Assembly: GCA_001794825.1 (NCBI GenBank)
Contig: MGLK01000003.1
Coordinates: forward strand, 141,149 to 205,148
DNA length: 64,000 nucleotides
From: Caulobacterales bacterium RIFCSPHIGHO2_01_FULL_70_19
Lineage (GTDB): Bacteria; Pseudomonadota; Alphaproteobacteria; Caulobacterales; Caulobacteraceae
Direction: 5' to 3'
Shown here: positions 15,691-25,387 of the stretch, piece after piece
Layout of the letters: every line of letters begins with the position of its first letter
Position numbering within the stretch: the first letter of the stretch is position 1
The notes under the pieces: model-generated
Told to the model about the DNA's origin: nothing
Seen by the model: only the letters and a program-made list of their open reading frames with translations
Databases searched by the model: none
Translations under genes and position numbers: made by a program

Positions 15691-16997
15691 GGTTTGGGTT
15701 CCTGTGCGGTGGAAACGGGGGTGCGGCGCACCTTGTGGGCGCCGATCAGCTGCAGGGCGAGCTTCTCGTAGAGCGGCTCCGCCTCGCCCTTGCGGACCTT
15801 GTGAAGGAAGTAGCCCTCGAAGGCGGCCTTGGCCGCGTGGACCCAGCGGCCGCTGGACGACCAGTTGATGTTGCGCGGCGGAATCTGCGGCTGGGCCATG
15901 AAGGCCACGCCGCCGTCGCCGAAGTCGGCCAGGCAGATGGCGTTCCAGCTGGCCTCGAAGGTCGGCTCCTGGCCGTCGAGGATCTGCTTCAGGTTGGCGG
16001 AGATCGCCGAAACCATGCTCTCGATCATGAAGCCGGTCTTCGGCACGCCCACCGGCACCGGGGTCGGCCCGGTCGGCGGGATGGCGATGCAGACCCCCAG
16101 CGCGAAGATGTCCGGCCAGGTCGGGTTGCGCTGGTGCTTGTCGACGATGATGAAGCCGCGCGGATTGGTCAGGCCTTCGACGCCCCGCACCGCTTCCACC
16201 CCGCGGAAGGCCGGCAGCATCATCGAGTAGGCGAAGGGCAGGTCGTGGGTCGCCTTGACCGCGCCGTCGTCGCCGACCTCCTCGACGTGCATCACGCCGG
16301 CGTCGACGGCCTTCACCTTCGCATTGGTGATCCACTTGATGTGGCGCTGGCGCATTTCGCTTTCCAGCAGCCCCTTGGTGTCGCCGACCCCGTCGAGGCC
16401 GAGGTGGCCGATGTAGGGCTCGGAGGTGACGAAGGTCATCGGCACCTTGTCGCGCAGCTTGCGGCGGCGCAGCTCGGTGTCGAGGATCATCGCGAATTCG
16501 TACGCGGGGCCGAAGCACGAGGCGCCCTGGACCGCCCCCACCACGATCGGTCCCGGATTCTGCACGAAGGCGTCGAAGGAGGCCGCGGCGTCGACGGCGT
16601 GATCGACGTGACAGATCGAAACGGTGTGACCGTCCGGTCCGAGACCGGGAACCTCGTCGAAGGCCAGCTCGGGTCCGGTGGCGATGACCAGGTAGTCGTA
16701 GTGCAGCGTCCGTCCGTCGGCGAGATCGACGCCCTTCTCATGCGGCCGGATGCGGGTCGCGCCGACGTCGATGAACTCGACGCCGCGCCGCTTCATGACG
16801 GAAGGCAGGTTCACCTCGATGGCGTCGCGCTTCCGCCAGTGGACGGCCACCCACGGATTGGACGGGGTGAAGTGGAACGTGTCGCCCTTCGAGACCACCA
16901 CGATGCGGGCGCGGTCGCCCAAGGTGTGCCGCAGGTCGAAGGCGGCGATGGCGCCGCCGAGGCCGGCCCCCAGAATGACGATCGTCGGTCGGTCCAT
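15687..16997 (-). CDS. sqr: Sulfide:quinone oxidoreductase-type flavoprotein
   Basis: A 436-residue two-dinucleotide-binding flavoprotein. The N-terminal FAD motif is GAGLGG (10-15). Cys129, Cys161 (in QGASCFGPAYEF) and Cys355 (in CLADFGDGG) match by position and context the three conserved cysteines of type I sulfide:quinone reductases, and PVPVGVPKTGFMIES is a family block. Such enzymes oxidise sulfide to sulfane sulfur at the membrane and pass electrons to quinone. ATG 16997 is preferred over 17033 because AAGGAG lies 8 bases before it. A FixK-type box at 17060-17073 precedes it. Divergent from the RND operon with an SqrR-like regulator. Confidence 0.88.
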   Translation of the reverse strand: MDRPTIVILGAGLGGAIAAFDLRHTLGDRARIVVVSKGDTFHFTPSNPWVAVHWRKRDAIEVNLPSVMKRRGVEFIDVGATRIRPHEKGVDLADGRTLHYDYLVIATGPELAFDEVPGLGPDGHTVSICHVDHAVDAAASFDAFVQNPGPIVVGAVQGASCFGPAYEFAMILDTELRRRKLRDKVPMTFVTSEPYIGHLGLDGVGDTKGLLESEMRQRHIKWITNAKVKAVDAGVMHVEEVGDDGAVKATHDLPFAYSMMLPAFRGVEAVRGVEGLTNPRGFIIVDKHQRNPTWPDIFALGVCIAIPPTGPTPVPVGVPKTGFMIESMVSAISANLKQILDGQEPTFEASWNAICLADFGDGGVAFMAQPQIPPRNINWSSSGRWVHAAKAAFEGYFLHKVRKGEAEPLYEKLALQLIGAHKVRRTPVSTAQEPKP

Positions 16998-17059
16998 ATC
17001 CACAACTCCTTCAGGAACGGGGTCCAGCGTCACCCTGCGTCCGGGGGAGGGGCCCCGCC

Positions 17060-17073
17060 TTGATCCCGGTCAA
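17060..17073. promoter_or_regulatory. FNR/FixK-type operator (TTGATCCCGGTCAA)
   Basis: One mismatch to TTGAT-N4-ATCAA. It is centred 69 bases before sqr (16997) and 90 bases before the MFP gene (17157). Class II use toward sqr would give a 28-base leader containing AAGGAG. Confidence 0.65.
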
Positions 17074-17122
17074 GGCGAGGCGGACCCGGCGGGGAGAGAG
17101 TCAGATGCCCGCTTGCGCAAGG

Positions 17123-17154
17123 ATTAGCATGCGCTAATATTAGTGCAAGCTAAT
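17123..17154. promoter_or_regulatory. Tandem inverted repeats, likely ArsR/SqrR operator
   Basis: Two abutting 16-base units of identical architecture, ATTAG-N6-CTAAT: 17123-17138 (spacer CATGCG) and 17139-17154 (spacer TGCAAG). This AT-rich block stands out in GC-rich DNA and ends two bases before the ATG of the first gene of the operon that encodes the ArsR-type regulator. Binding there would block the operon promoter. Its position also allows repression of sqr. Confidence 0.7.
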
Positions 17155-17156
17155 TA

Positions 17157-18191
17157 ATGGACCGCTCCATGAAGAGACTTCCGGCCCCCGCGCTTCTCGC
17201 CTCCGTCGTGCTCGCCGCCGCCGTGTCCGCGTGCGGCGGAGAGCCTGAGCGTGCGGCCACGGCGCCCGCGACGGGCGAGCGCATCGTCGCCGCCGAGGCC
17301 CGCATCGACGCCCTCAAGCCGGTGTCCGCCGTCGTGACCTCCCGCGACCTGGGCGAGGCGCGGGCGCGCATCTCCGGCACGCTCGTCGAGCTCAACGTCC
17401 GCGAGGGCGACGTCGTGCGCGAGGGTCAGGTGATCGGACTGGTGGTCGACGAACGCATCGGTCTGGAGACGGCCGCGCTCGGCGCGCAGATCGCGGCGGC
17501 CGAGGCCGAGGCGGAGCGCGCCCGCGCCGACCTGTCGCGCGTACAGACCCTTTTCGACCGCGGCTTTTACGCCCAGGCCCGGCTGGACCAGGCGCGGGCC
17601 GCCTCGCGCGCCGCGGACGCCCAGGTTCGGGCCGCCCGGGCCCAGCGGTCCGCCAGCGCCGCCACCGGCGCCCAGGGGCGCATCCTGGCTCCCGCCTCGG
17701 GGCGGATCCTGACCGCCGACGTTCCCGCTGGTTCGTTCGTCTCCGCCGGACAGTCGGTGGCCACCGTCACCGCCGGACCGCTGGTCCTGAGGATCGAGCT
17801 GCCCGAGGCCGAGGGCCGGAACCTGCGGGTGGGACAGGTCGTCTCGATCACGGGCGAGGGTCTGCCGGCCGCCGGCGCTGTGGCGCAGGTCTATCCGGCC
17901 GCCGAGGCCGGGCGCACCGTCGCCGACGTGGCGGTCGACGGGCTGCGCAGCGACCGGGTCGGCCAGCGCGTGGCGGTGCAGGTGCCGGTCGGGCAGCGGC
18001 AGGCGCTGGTCGTGCCGCGCCGCTTCGTCTCGACGCGCTACGGCGTCGACTTCGTCCGCACCGTCGATCGCGCCGGCCGGGTCAGCGAGGCCCCGGTGCA
18101 GCTCGGCTCGCCGGTCGGCGTCGACCGCGTCGAGGTGATGTCGGGTCTCAAGGCCGGCGATGTGGTCCTCGCTCCGGAGCGGACGCGATGA
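17157..18191 (+). CDS. RND efflux periplasmic adaptor lipoprotein (MFP)
   Basis: A 344-residue membrane fusion protein. The signal peptide ends in the lipobox VSAC, predicting a lipid anchor. It is followed by a biotinyl-like/lipoyl half (ISGTLVELNVREGDVVREGQ), an alpha-helical hairpin rich in Ala/Arg (about 110-170), the second lipoyl half, and beta-barrel domains. It links the inner-membrane pump to an outer-membrane channel, which is not encoded here. Start ATG 17157 or 17169 (MKRLP, a cleaner signal sequence); no strong SD. It directly abuts the tandem operator. First gene of an operon in which every junction is an ATGA overlap. Confidence 0.88.
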   Translation: MDRSMKRLPAPALLASVVLAAAVSACGGEPERAATAPATGERIVAAEARIDALKPVSAVVTSRDLGEARARISGTLVELNVREGDVVREGQVIGLVVDERIGLETAALGAQIAAAEAEAERARADLSRVQTLFDRGFYAQARLDQARAASRAADAQVRAARAQRSASAATGAQGRILAPASGRILTADVPAGSFVSAGQSVATVTAGPLVLRIELPEAEGRNLRVGQVVSITGEGLPAAGAVAQVYPAAEAGRTVADVAVDGLRSDRVGQRVAVQVPVGQRQALVVPRRFVSTRYGVDFVRTVDRAGRVSEAPVQLGSPVGVDRVEVMSGLKAGDVVLAPERTR

Positions 18192-21100
18192 ACCTCGGGC
18201 TCTCCGGCCGGCTGACGCGGGCGACCCTCAATTCCCCGCTGACGCCGCTGATGCTGCTGGCGGCGATCGCCGTCGGCCTCATGGCGCTGCTCTCCATCCC
18301 GCGCGAGGAAGAGCCGCAGATCAGCGTGCCCATGGTCGACATCATGGTGGCGGCGCCCGGGCTGAACGCCTCCGATGCGACCGAACTGGCGGCCAAGCCG
18401 CTGGAGGCCATCGTGCGGAGCATCGACGGCGTGGAACACGTCTACACCCAGGTCGAGGACGACCGGGTGATGGTCACCGCCCGCTTCGAGGTCGGGTCGG
18501 ATCCCGACGACGCGGCCGTACGAGTGCACGAGAAGGTGCGCGCCAACTACGACGCCATCCCCGTGGGCGTGTCCGAGCCGCAGATCGTCACCCGCGGCAT
18601 CAACGACGTTCCGGCCGTGGTGCTGACGCTGACGCCCCGCGCCGACGCCGCCGGCCGCTGGAGCGACCAGGCCCTCTACGACATCGCCGCCCGGCTGCGC
18701 ACGGAGATCGGCAAGGTCGAGGACGTCGGCCTGACCTTCCTGGTCGGCGGCCGACCCTCCGAGATCCGGGTGGAGCCGGACCCGGCCCGCATGGCGGCGC
18801 GCGGCGTTCCGCTGTCGTCGGTGCTGGAGGCGGTCGAGCAGGCCAACCGGAGCTTCCCGGCCGGGGCCTTCCGGGACGCGGGCCAGTCGGTGGCCGTCCG
18901 CTCCGGCGAACGCCTCGCCACTTCCCAGGACGCCGCCTTGCTGACGGTGATGTCGGTCACCGGCGAGCCGGTCTACCTGCGCGACGTCGCCACGGTGACG
19001 CTGGCCCCGCGCGAGGATCAGGCCCGCGCCGCCCACTACGCCCGCGCCGGCGACGGCTGGAGCCGCACGCCCGCGGTCAGCCTCGCCGTCGCCAAGCGGC
19101 AGGGGGCCAACGCCGTGGTCGTCTCCCACGCCGTTCTGGAGCGGGTCGAGGCGCTGAAGGGCACGCTCATCCCCGACGGGCTCGAGGTGGTGGTCACCCG
19201 CGACTACGGCGAGACGGCCAACGAGAAGGCCAACGAACTGCTGATGCACCTGGGTCTGGCGACGGTGTCGATCGTCGTCCTGATCGGCTTCGCCATCGGC
19301 TGGCGCGAGGCGGCGGTGACCGCCCTGGTCATTCCGACCACCATCCTGCTGACCCTCTTCGCCTCGAACCTGATGGGCTACACCATCAACCGGGTCAGCC
19401 TGTTCGCCCTGATCTTCTCGATCGGCATCCTCGTCGACGACGCCATCGTCATGATCGAGAACATCGCCCGGCACTGGGCCATGAGCGACGGTCGAACCCG
19501 GGCGCAGGCGACCGTCGAAGCCGTGGCCGAGGTCGGCAATCCGACCATCGTCGCCACCCTGACCGTGGTCGCGGCCCTGCTGCCCATGCTGTTCGTCTCG
19601 GGCCTGATGGGGCCGTACATGGCGCCGATCCCGGTCAACGCCTCGGCGGCCATGGTCTTCTCCTTCTTCGTCGCCGTGGTCATCGCCCCCTGGCTGATGA
19701 TCCGGCTGGCGCGCCGGGCGCTTGCCGGCGGTCACGGAGAGCATGGCGAAGGCGCGCTGGGTCGCCTGTACCGTCGCGTCGCCGAGCCGGTGATCCGCAC
19801 CCGCCGCAGCGCCTGGACCTTCCTGATCGCCGTGGGCGTGGCCACCCTGCTGGCCATGTCGATGTTCGGCCTGCGGGCCGTGCCGGTGAAGCTTCTCCCC
19901 TTCGACAACAAGTCCGAGCTGCAGATCGTGCTCGACATGCCGGAAGGAACCAGCCTCGAAACCACGGACCGGACGCTGGCCGGGGCCGCGGCCGTGGCCC
20001 AGACCCTGCCCGAGGTGGTCTCGATGGAGAGCTACGCAGGCACGGCGACGCCGTTCAACTTCAACGGCCTGGTGCGCCACTACTTCCTCCGCGACCGGCC
20101 CGAGCAGGGCGATCTGGCGGTGATGCTGGCGCACAAGGGCGAGCGGCGCCGGAACAGCCACGCCGTGGCCCTCGAGCTGCGCGAGCGGCTGAAGGAACTG
20201 CCCCTGCCGGCGGGAGCCTCGATCAAGGTCGTCGAGGCGCCGCCCGGGCCGCCGGTGCTGGCGACGCTTCTGGCCGAGGTCTACGGCCCCGACGCCGCCA
20301 CCCGCCGCGCCGTCGCCGCCGAACTGGAGACCCTGTTCCGGGCCCAGGAGTCGGTGGTGGACGTCGACAACAGCTACGGCGTCCGCCGCCCCGTGCTGCG
20401 GCTGATCCCCGACCGCGAGAAGATCGAACGCTTCGGCCTTTCCGAGCGGGAGGTGCACGACTCGATCGCCGCCGTCATGGGCGGCAGGACCCTGGGCTAC
20501 GCCGTGCGGGAAGACGAGCGCACTCCGGTCGAGATCGCGGTCCGGCTGCCGCAGTCGGCCCGCACCTGGGACGAGCGCCTGGCGGTCATGCCGGTCGCCG
20601 CCACGACCCTCGACGGCGGACGCCGCCTGGTCGAGCTCGGCGAGGTGGTCGAGGCGCGCGAGGAGCTGGCCAGCTGGCCCGTCTACCGCCGCGACGGCCG
20701 CGCCGCCGAGATGGTCACCGCCGAGCTGGCCGGCCAGTTCGAGGCTCCGATCTACGGCATCCTCGCGGTCGACGCCGCCATCCGGAAGCACGACTGGAAG
20801 AACCTGCCCCGGCCGGAGATCCGCCTCAACGGACAGCCGGACGACGAGACCGTGCCGACCGTGCTGTGGGACGGCGAATGGGAGATCACCTGGGTGACCT
20901 TCCGCGACATGGGCGCCGCATTCGGCGTGGCCCTGCTGGGGATCTACGTCCTGGTGGTGGCCCAGTTCAGGGACTTCCGCATCCCGCTGGTGATCCTGAC
21001 GCCGATCCCGCTGACGCTGATCGGCATCGTGATCGGCCACATGCTGTTCCGCGCGCCCTTCACCGCCACCTCGATGATCGGCTTCATCGCCCTGGCGGGG

Positions 21101-21415
21101 ATCATCGTTCGAAACTCGATCCTGCTGGTCGACTTCATCCGCCATGCGCGGACGCCGGGCCGGTCGCTGCGCGAGGTGCTGCTCGAGGCCGGGGCGATCC
21201 GCTTCAAGCCGATCCTGCTGACCGCCCTGGCGGCCATGATCGGCGCGGCGGTGATCCTGTTCGACCCGATCTTCCAGGGCCTGGCCATCTCCCTGCTGTT
21301 CGGCCTGATGTCGTCGACCCTTCTGACGGTGCTGGTGATCCCGGCGATCTATGTCGCGTTGAAGGACGACGGCCGGCCCCTTAAGTCGCCGGAGCCTGCC
21401 GGAGACGCTGCATGA
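18188..21415 (+). CDS. RND efflux transporter permease
   Basis: A 1075-residue inner-membrane RND pump of the AcrB/HAE1-like group. It has the N-terminal TM1, a large porter loop, a TM block with the TM4 proton-relay motif GILVDDAIVMIENI, a second large loop, and a C-terminal TM block with ATSMIGFIALAGIIVRNSILL. Length and duplication are normal for the family. The substrate is unknown. Its placement under an SqrR-like regulator and opposite sqr suggests export of a compound linked to sulfide or persulfide stress, but that is inference. Coupled to both neighbours by ATGA overlaps. Confidence 0.92.
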   Translation: MNLGLSGRLTRATLNSPLTPLMLLAAIAVGLMALLSIPREEEPQISVPMVDIMVAAPGLNASDATELAAKPLEAIVRSIDGVEHVYTQVEDDRVMVTARFEVGSDPDDAAVRVHEKVRANYDAIPVGVSEPQIVTRGINDVPAVVLTLTPRADAAGRWSDQALYDIAARLRTEIGKVEDVGLTFLVGGRPSEIRVEPDPARMAARGVPLSSVLEAVEQANRSFPAGAFRDAGQSVAVRSGERLATSQDAALLTVMSVTGEPVYLRDVATVTLAPREDQARAAHYARAGDGWSRTPAVSLAVAKRQGANAVVVSHAVLERVEALKGTLIPDGLEVVVTRDYGETANEKANELLMHLGLATVSIVVLIGFAIGWREAAVTALVIPTTILLTLFASNLMGYTINRVSLFALIFSIGILVDDAIVMIENIARHWAMSDGRTRAQATVEAVAEVGNPTIVATLTVVAALLPMLFVSGLMGPYMAPIPVNASAAMVFSFFVAVVIAPWLMIRLARRALAGGHGEHGEGALGRLYRRVAEPVIRTRRSAWTFLIAVGVATLLAMSMFGLRAVPVKLLPFDNKSELQIVLDMPEGTSLETTDRTLAGAAAVAQTLPEVVSMESYAGTATPFNFNGLVRHYFLRDRPEQGDLAVMLAHKGERRRNSHAVALELRERLKELPLPAGASIKVVEAPPGPPVLATLLAEVYGPDAATRRAVAAELETLFRAQESVVDVDNSYGVRRPVLRLIPDREKIERFGLSEREVHDSIAAVMGGRTLGYAVREDERTPVEIAVRLPQSARTWDERLAVMPVAATTLDGGRRLVELGEVVEAREELASWPVYRRDGRAAEMVTAELAGQFEAPIYGILAVDAAIRKHDWKNLPRPEIRLNGQPDDETVPTVLWDGEWEITWVTFRDMGAAFGVALLGIYVLVVAQFRDFRIPLVILTPIPLTLIGIVIGHMLFRAPFTATSMIGFIALAGIIVRNSILLVDFIRHARTPGRSLREVLLEAGAIRFKPILLTALAAMIGAAVILFDPIFQGLAISLLFGLMSSTLLTVLVIPAIYVALKDDGRPLKSPEPAGDAA

Positions 21416-21756
21416 CCGACGCCATCCCCGCCCCGACGCCCGCCGCCCTGGCGGAACTGGAGGCGAGCGCCGCCCCGGCCGCCCGTCTGATGCGGCTGTT
21501 CGGCAACGAGCAGAGGCTGATGCTGATGTGCCGCCTCAGCGAGGGCGAGTGCGCGGTCGGGGAACTGGCGTCGTTCGCCGGACTTTCACAGTCGGCCTGT
21601 TCGCAACACCTCGCCCGGTTGCGGGAGGAGGGGGTCATCGCCCCCCGGCGTGAGGCCCAGACCATCTACTACGCCATCGCGGATTCCGCGGCGGCCCGCA
21701 TCATCGGCCTGCTCTGCGACATCTACGGCGGCAGGTCCAAGGGAGCGTCCTCATGA
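21412..21756 (+). CDS. ArsR-family regulator of the SqrR/BigR/YgaV type
   Basis: A 114-residue winged helix repressor. HTH: VGELASFAGLSQSACSQHLARLREEGVI (about 49-76, shown here split by domain). Cys40 (RLMLMCRLSEGE, helix 2) and Cys102 (GLLCDIYGG, helix 5) occupy the places of the two cysteines that SqrR and BigR use to form a tri- or tetrasulfide bridge with reactive sulfur species, releasing DNA. Cys47 and Cys63 are extra. It lies inside the MFP-RND operon and opposite sqr. The tandem ATTAG-N6-CTAAT repeats at 17123-17154 are its probable operator. ATGA overlaps join it to both neighbours. Confidence 0.88.
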   Translation: MTDAIPAPTPAALAELEASAAPAARLMRLFGNEQRLMLMCRLSEGECAVGELASFAGLSQSACSQHLARLREEGVIAPRREAQTIYYAIADSAAARIIGLLCDIYGGRSKGASS

Positions 21757-22136
21757 GCTACTTCCACGCCCGCACCATCCCCGGCGAGTTCGACGCGGTG
21801 CTCGAACGGACCCGCGCCGCCCTGCAGAAGCACGGCTTCGGCGTCCTGACCGAGATCGACGTGCAGGGCACGCTGAAGGCCAAGATCGGCCAGGACTTCC
21901 GCCCCTACCGCATCCTCGGGGCCTGCAATCCGACCATGGCTCACGAGGCCCTGAAACTGGAGCCGCACGTCGGCGCCATGCTGCCCTGCAACGTGGTGGT
22001 CCAGCAGGCGGACGGCGGGGTCGAGGTGTTCGCCATCGAACCGGCCGCCTCGATGCGCGCCATCGACAATCCGGCGCTTCTCGAACACGCCGGCAAGGTC
22101 GGCGAGCACCTGCGGGCGGCGGTCGACGGGATCTGA
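21753..22136 (+). CDS. DUF302 domain protein
   Basis: A 127-residue protein that is nearly all DUF302: VLERTRAALQKHGFGVLTEIDV near the start, then the conserved YRILGACNP and MLPCNVVV blocks with their cysteines, then an EPAASM turn. The domain is of unknown biochemical function; it is widespread and often sits beside sulfur or quinone metabolism genes. It is the last gene of the MFP-RND-ArsR operon and is joined by an ATGA overlap. No signal peptide or membrane segment is seen. Confidence 0.88.
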   Translation: MSYFHARTIPGEFDAVLERTRAALQKHGFGVLTEIDVQGTLKAKIGQDFRPYRILGACNPTMAHEALKLEPHVGAMLPCNVVVQQADGGVEVFAIEPAASMRAIDNPALLEHAGKVGEHLRAAVDGI

Positions 22137-22152
22137 TCCCGCGGCGCCGCCC

Positions 22153-22166
22153 TTGATCCAGATCAG
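22153..22166. promoter_or_regulatory. FNR/FixK-type operator (TTGATCCAGATCAG)
   Basis: One mismatch, at the last base of TTGAT-N4-ATCAA. It lies just after DUF302 and is centred 60 bases before the ABC ATPase ATG at 22220, which would leave a leader of about 18 bases carrying AAGGGAG. Confidence 0.6.
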
Positions 22167-22219
22167 GGGCCGGCGCGCGGCGCTCTGGCAACCTGCGCGC
22201 GATCAAGGGAGATCGGCGC

Positions 22220-23002
22220 ATGTCTCTGGCCAGAAGGCCCTCCCGGCCGGGCGGGCCGGCCGCAGACGCTTTGGAAAGTGGATCGACCCCGGCGCCGGCG
22301 GAACTCTGCTTCCGCGCCCGGGCCGTCACCAAGGTCTACGGCGAGGGCCAGGCGGCGGTGCACGCCCTGCGGGGTGTCGATATCGACCTGCCGGAGGGCG
22401 AGATGGTGGTCGTGCTGGGCGCCTCCGGCAGCGGAAAGTCGACCTTCCTCAACATTCTCGGCGGACTCGATACGCCCACCGGGGGCGAGGTTCTGTTCCG
22501 CGGGCAGGACATCTCCCGCGCCACCCAGCGCCAGCTCACCGAATATCGGCGGCGGCACGTCGGGTTCGTGTTCCAGTTCTACAACCTGATGCCCAGCCTG
22601 ACCGCGCGTGAGAACGTGGCCCTGGTCACCGAGATCGCCGAGGCGCCGCTCGCCCCCGAGACCGCCCTGGCCATGGTCGGGCTGGAGGACCGCCTGGACC
22701 ATTTCCCGACCCAGCTGTCCGGCGGCGAGCAGCAGCGCGTGGCGATCGCCCGGGCCGTGGCCAAGCAGCCGTCGGTCCTGCTCTGCGACGAGCCGACCGG
22801 GGCCCTCGACTCCGCCACCGGCGTCCGGGTGCTGGAGGCGCTGAAGACCGTCAACGACGACCTCGGCGCGACGACCCTGCTGATCACCCACAACGCCGCC
22901 ATCGCGGCCATCGCCGACCGGGTGGTGCTGTTCGCCGACGGGCGGGTGCGCGAGGTCCGCGTGAACCGGGGGAAGAAGCAGCCGCGGGAGATCTCGTGGT
23001 GA
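22220..23002 (+). CDS. ABC transporter ATP-binding protein (MacB/LolD type)
   Basis: A 260-residue ATPase of the type paired with FtsX-like permeases. Walker A is GASGSGKST (about 73-81), Q loop [10 protein letters not shown], signature [14 protein letters not shown], Walker [16 protein letters not shown], and His switch ITHN. ATG 22220 has AAGGGAG 8 bases upstream. It overlaps the permease start. Together with the permease and the HlyD adaptor it would form a MacAB-like or DevBCA-like exporter. Preceded by a FixK-type box. Confidence 0.92.
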   Translation: MSLARRPSRPGGPAADALESGSTPAPAELCFRARAVTKVYGEGQAAVHALRGVDIDLPEGEMVVVLGASGSGKSTFLNILGGLDTPTGGEVLFRGQDISRATQRQLTEYRRRHVGFVFQFYNLMPSLTARENVALVTEIAEAPLAPETALAMVGLEDRLDHFPTQLSGGEQQRVAIARAVAKQPSVLLCDEPTGALDSATGVRVLEALKTVNDDLGATTLLITHNAAIAAIADRVVLFADGRVREVRVNRGKKQPREISW

Positions 23003-25383
23003 TCCCGTGGCCGGCATGGATGAGAGCCCTGGACCGAATGCTGGTCCGCGACCTGTGGCGCATGAAGGGCCAGGCCCTGGCCATCGCCTTCGTCATCGCC
23101 GGCGGCGTCTCGGTCCATCTGCTCGCCGCCGGCATGCTCAGCTCGTTGCAGGCGACCCGCGACGCCTACTACGACCGCAACCGCTTCGCCGACGTCTGGG
23201 CGCCGGTCGTCCGGGCCCCCGAGCATCTGCTGCCGGACATCCGGGCCATCGAGGGCGTCCAGGCCGCTGCGGTGCGGATCCGCGTCCCGGCGCTGTTCGA
23301 GCCGCCCGGAACCGTCGCCCCGGCGACAGGCGAAGTCCTGTCTATCCCGGACGAGGGGGAGGCGAGCCTCAACCGGCTCCATCTGGTTCGCGGCCGGCTG
23401 CCGGCGCCCGGCCGCAGCGACGAGGCGGTGGCGCTTCAGGCCTTCGCCGATGCGCACAGGCTCGAGATCGGGGCCGTCCTGCCGGTCACCTTGCGCGGCG
23501 GTCGCCGGAACCTCGTCATCGTCGGAACGGCGTTGTCGCCGGAACACGTCTACGCCATCGGCCCCGGCCAGTTCGTCCCCGATGATCGCCTGTACGGCGT
23601 CCTGTGGATGCGCCGCAGCGCGCTGGCCGAGGCGGTCGACCAGGACCAGGCCTTCAACGAGGCGGTGGTGCGGCTCTCGCGCGACGCCTCCGAACCGGCC
23701 GTGATCGCCGATCTCGACCGGCTGCTGGCGCCCTACGGCGCGCCGGGCGCCTACGGTCGGACGGAGCAGATCTCGGACGCCTTCGTATCGAGCGAGATCG
23801 ACCAGCTCGCCACCATGGGGCGGGTCTTGCCGCCCGTATTCCTGCTCGTGGCCGCCTTCCTGGTGAATGTGGTGATCACACGCCTGATCGCCGTGCAGCG
23901 CTCCGGAATCGGCCTGCTCAAGGCGTTCGGCTACCGCGACCGTGACGTGGTCGCCCACTATCTCAAGCTGGTCTGCGTCGTGGCCGCCGTCGGGGTGCTC
24001 ATCGGGGGCGCCGCCGGGACCTGGTTCGGCCGGTCCATGGCCGAGATGTACCGGGAGTACTACCGCTTCCCCTATCTGCTGTTCCAGGCGGATCCGGCCG
24101 ACTACGTGGTGGTCGTGGGGGTGGCGGCGGCGACGGCGCTGGGCGGCGCGGCGCTCGCGGTGCGGCGCGCGGCCGCCCTGCGTCCCGCCGAGTCCATGAC
24201 CCCGCCCACGCCGCCCGACTACTCTCGCGCCGCCGGAAGCTGGGTCACGCGCCTCGCCGTGCTCGACCAGCAGACCCGCATGATCCTGCGCCAGATCATC
24301 CGCTGGCCGGGGCGGGCCGCCCTCACCGTGGCTGGCGTGGCCGCCTCGGGGGCCTTGCTGATCGGCAGTCTGGCGATGCTCGACGGCATCGAGGTCATGA
24401 TCGGGTCCAGCTTCGACGTCTCCAATCCGCACGACGTGTCGGTGACCCTGGTCGAGCCGCGACCGCGATCCGCCCTGTTCAGCCTCGCCCGTGAGCCCGG
24501 CGTGCTGGAGGCCGAGCCGTTCCGCACCGTCGCCGTGCGCCTGCGCAACGGGCCGCGCGAGGAGCGCACGGCGATCACCGGCGCGCCGGTCGACGGGACC
24601 CTGTCCCGGCTGGTCGACCGCCATGACCGGGCGGTCACCCCGCCGCCCGGCGGGCTGGTGCTGTCGAGCGACCTCGCGGCGAAGCTCGGGATCGCCCCGG
24701 GCGACCGGGTCGAGGCGCAGGTCACCGAAGGACGACGGCCGTTGCTGAACCTGCCCGTGACCGCGGTGGTCGACAGCTACGTCGGCTCAGGCGCCCGGAT
24801 GCAGCTGGAGGACCTGAACCGCGCGCTCGGCGAGGGACCGCTGATCTCGGGCGCCTGGCTCGGGGTCGACTTCGGGCGGACCGACGAGCTCTACGCCCGG
24901 CTCAAGGCGGCGCCGACCGTGGTCGGGGTCGGCCTGCAGGGCGAGGCGGTCCGGCGGCTGGCCGAGCTGATCGACGAGAACCTCGGCACGGCCATCTTCA
25001 CCTACGTCGGCTTCGCCGGCCTGATCGCCGCGGGGGTGGTCTACAACACGATCCGGATCTCCTTCGCCGAGCGGAGCCGGGAGCTGGCCTCGCTGCGGGT
25101 CCTCGGCTTCTCGCGCGCCGACGTCTCGTACATCCTGCTGGGCGAGGTGGTGGTGCTGACGCTTCTGGCCCTGCCGCTGGGGGCGGCGGCGGGCGCGGGG
25201 CTGGCCTGGTACCTGGCGCACGCAATGAGTTCCGACCTGTTCCGCCTGCCGTTCGCCGTCTCGCCCGCCACCTACGGCCTGGCCGCGGCGATGGTGCTGG
25301 CGATCACGGCCGCCGCGGGGCTGCTGGTGCGGCTGCAGATCGACCGGCTGGACCTCTCCAGCGCCTTGAAGACGGGGGAGTGA
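22996..25383 (+). CDS. ABC transporter permease, FtsX/MacB-like
   Basis: A 795-residue permease with an N-terminal TM helix (about 20-42) followed by a large periplasmic domain. It has two FtsX modules, one near residues 275-400 ([16 protein letters not shown] and a [13 protein letters not shown] cytoplasmic loop) and one near 655-790 ([16 protein letters not shown] loop). Such double-FtsX permeases use a mechanotransmission mechanism rather than moving substrate through the membrane. Start GTG 22996 or 22999; both overlap the ATPase stop, and GGGAG at 22986-22990 suits either. Substrate unknown. Confidence 0.9.
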   Translation: MVIPWPAWMRALDRMLVRDLWRMKGQALAIAFVIAGGVSVHLLAAGMLSSLQATRDAYYDRNRFADVWAPVVRAPEHLLPDIRAIEGVQAAAVRIRVPALFEPPGTVAPATGEVLSIPDEGEASLNRLHLVRGRLPAPGRSDEAVALQAFADAHRLEIGAVLPVTLRGGRRNLVIVGTALSPEHVYAIGPGQFVPDDRLYGVLWMRRSALAEAVDQDQAFNEAVVRLSRDASEPAVIADLDRLLAPYGAPGAYGRTEQISDAFVSSEIDQLATMGRVLPPVFLLVAAFLVNVVITRLIAVQRSGIGLLKAFGYRDRDVVAHYLKLVCVVAAVGVLIGGAAGTWFGRSMAEMYREYYRFPYLLFQADPADYVVVVGVAAATALGGAALAVRRAAALRPAESMTPPTPPDYSRAAGSWVTRLAVLDQQTRMILRQIIRWPGRAALTVAGVAASGALLIGSLAMLDGIEVMIGSSFDVSNPHDVSVTLVEPRPRSALFSLAREPGVLEAEPFRTVAVRLRNGPREERTAITGAPVDGTLSRLVDRHDRAVTPPPGGLVLSSDLAAKLGIAPGDRVEAQVTEGRRPLLNLPVTAVVDSYVGSGARMQLEDLNRALGEGPLISGAWLGVDFGRTDELYARLKAAPTVVGVGLQGEAVRRLAELIDENLGTAIFTYVGFAGLIAAGVVYNTIRISFAERSRELASLRVLGFSRADVSYILLGEVVVLTLLALPLGAAAGAGLAWYLAHAMSSDLFRLPFAVSPATYGLAAAMVLAITAAAGLLVRLQIDRLDLSSALKTGE

Positions 25384-25387
25384 GACG

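Noticed and set aside
18038..21145. Long minus-strand open frame of about 1035 codons opposite the RND pump
   Set aside because: It mirrors the true plus-strand RND gene, with Asp/His/Gly/Gln-rich composition typical of antisense frames in GC-rich DNA.
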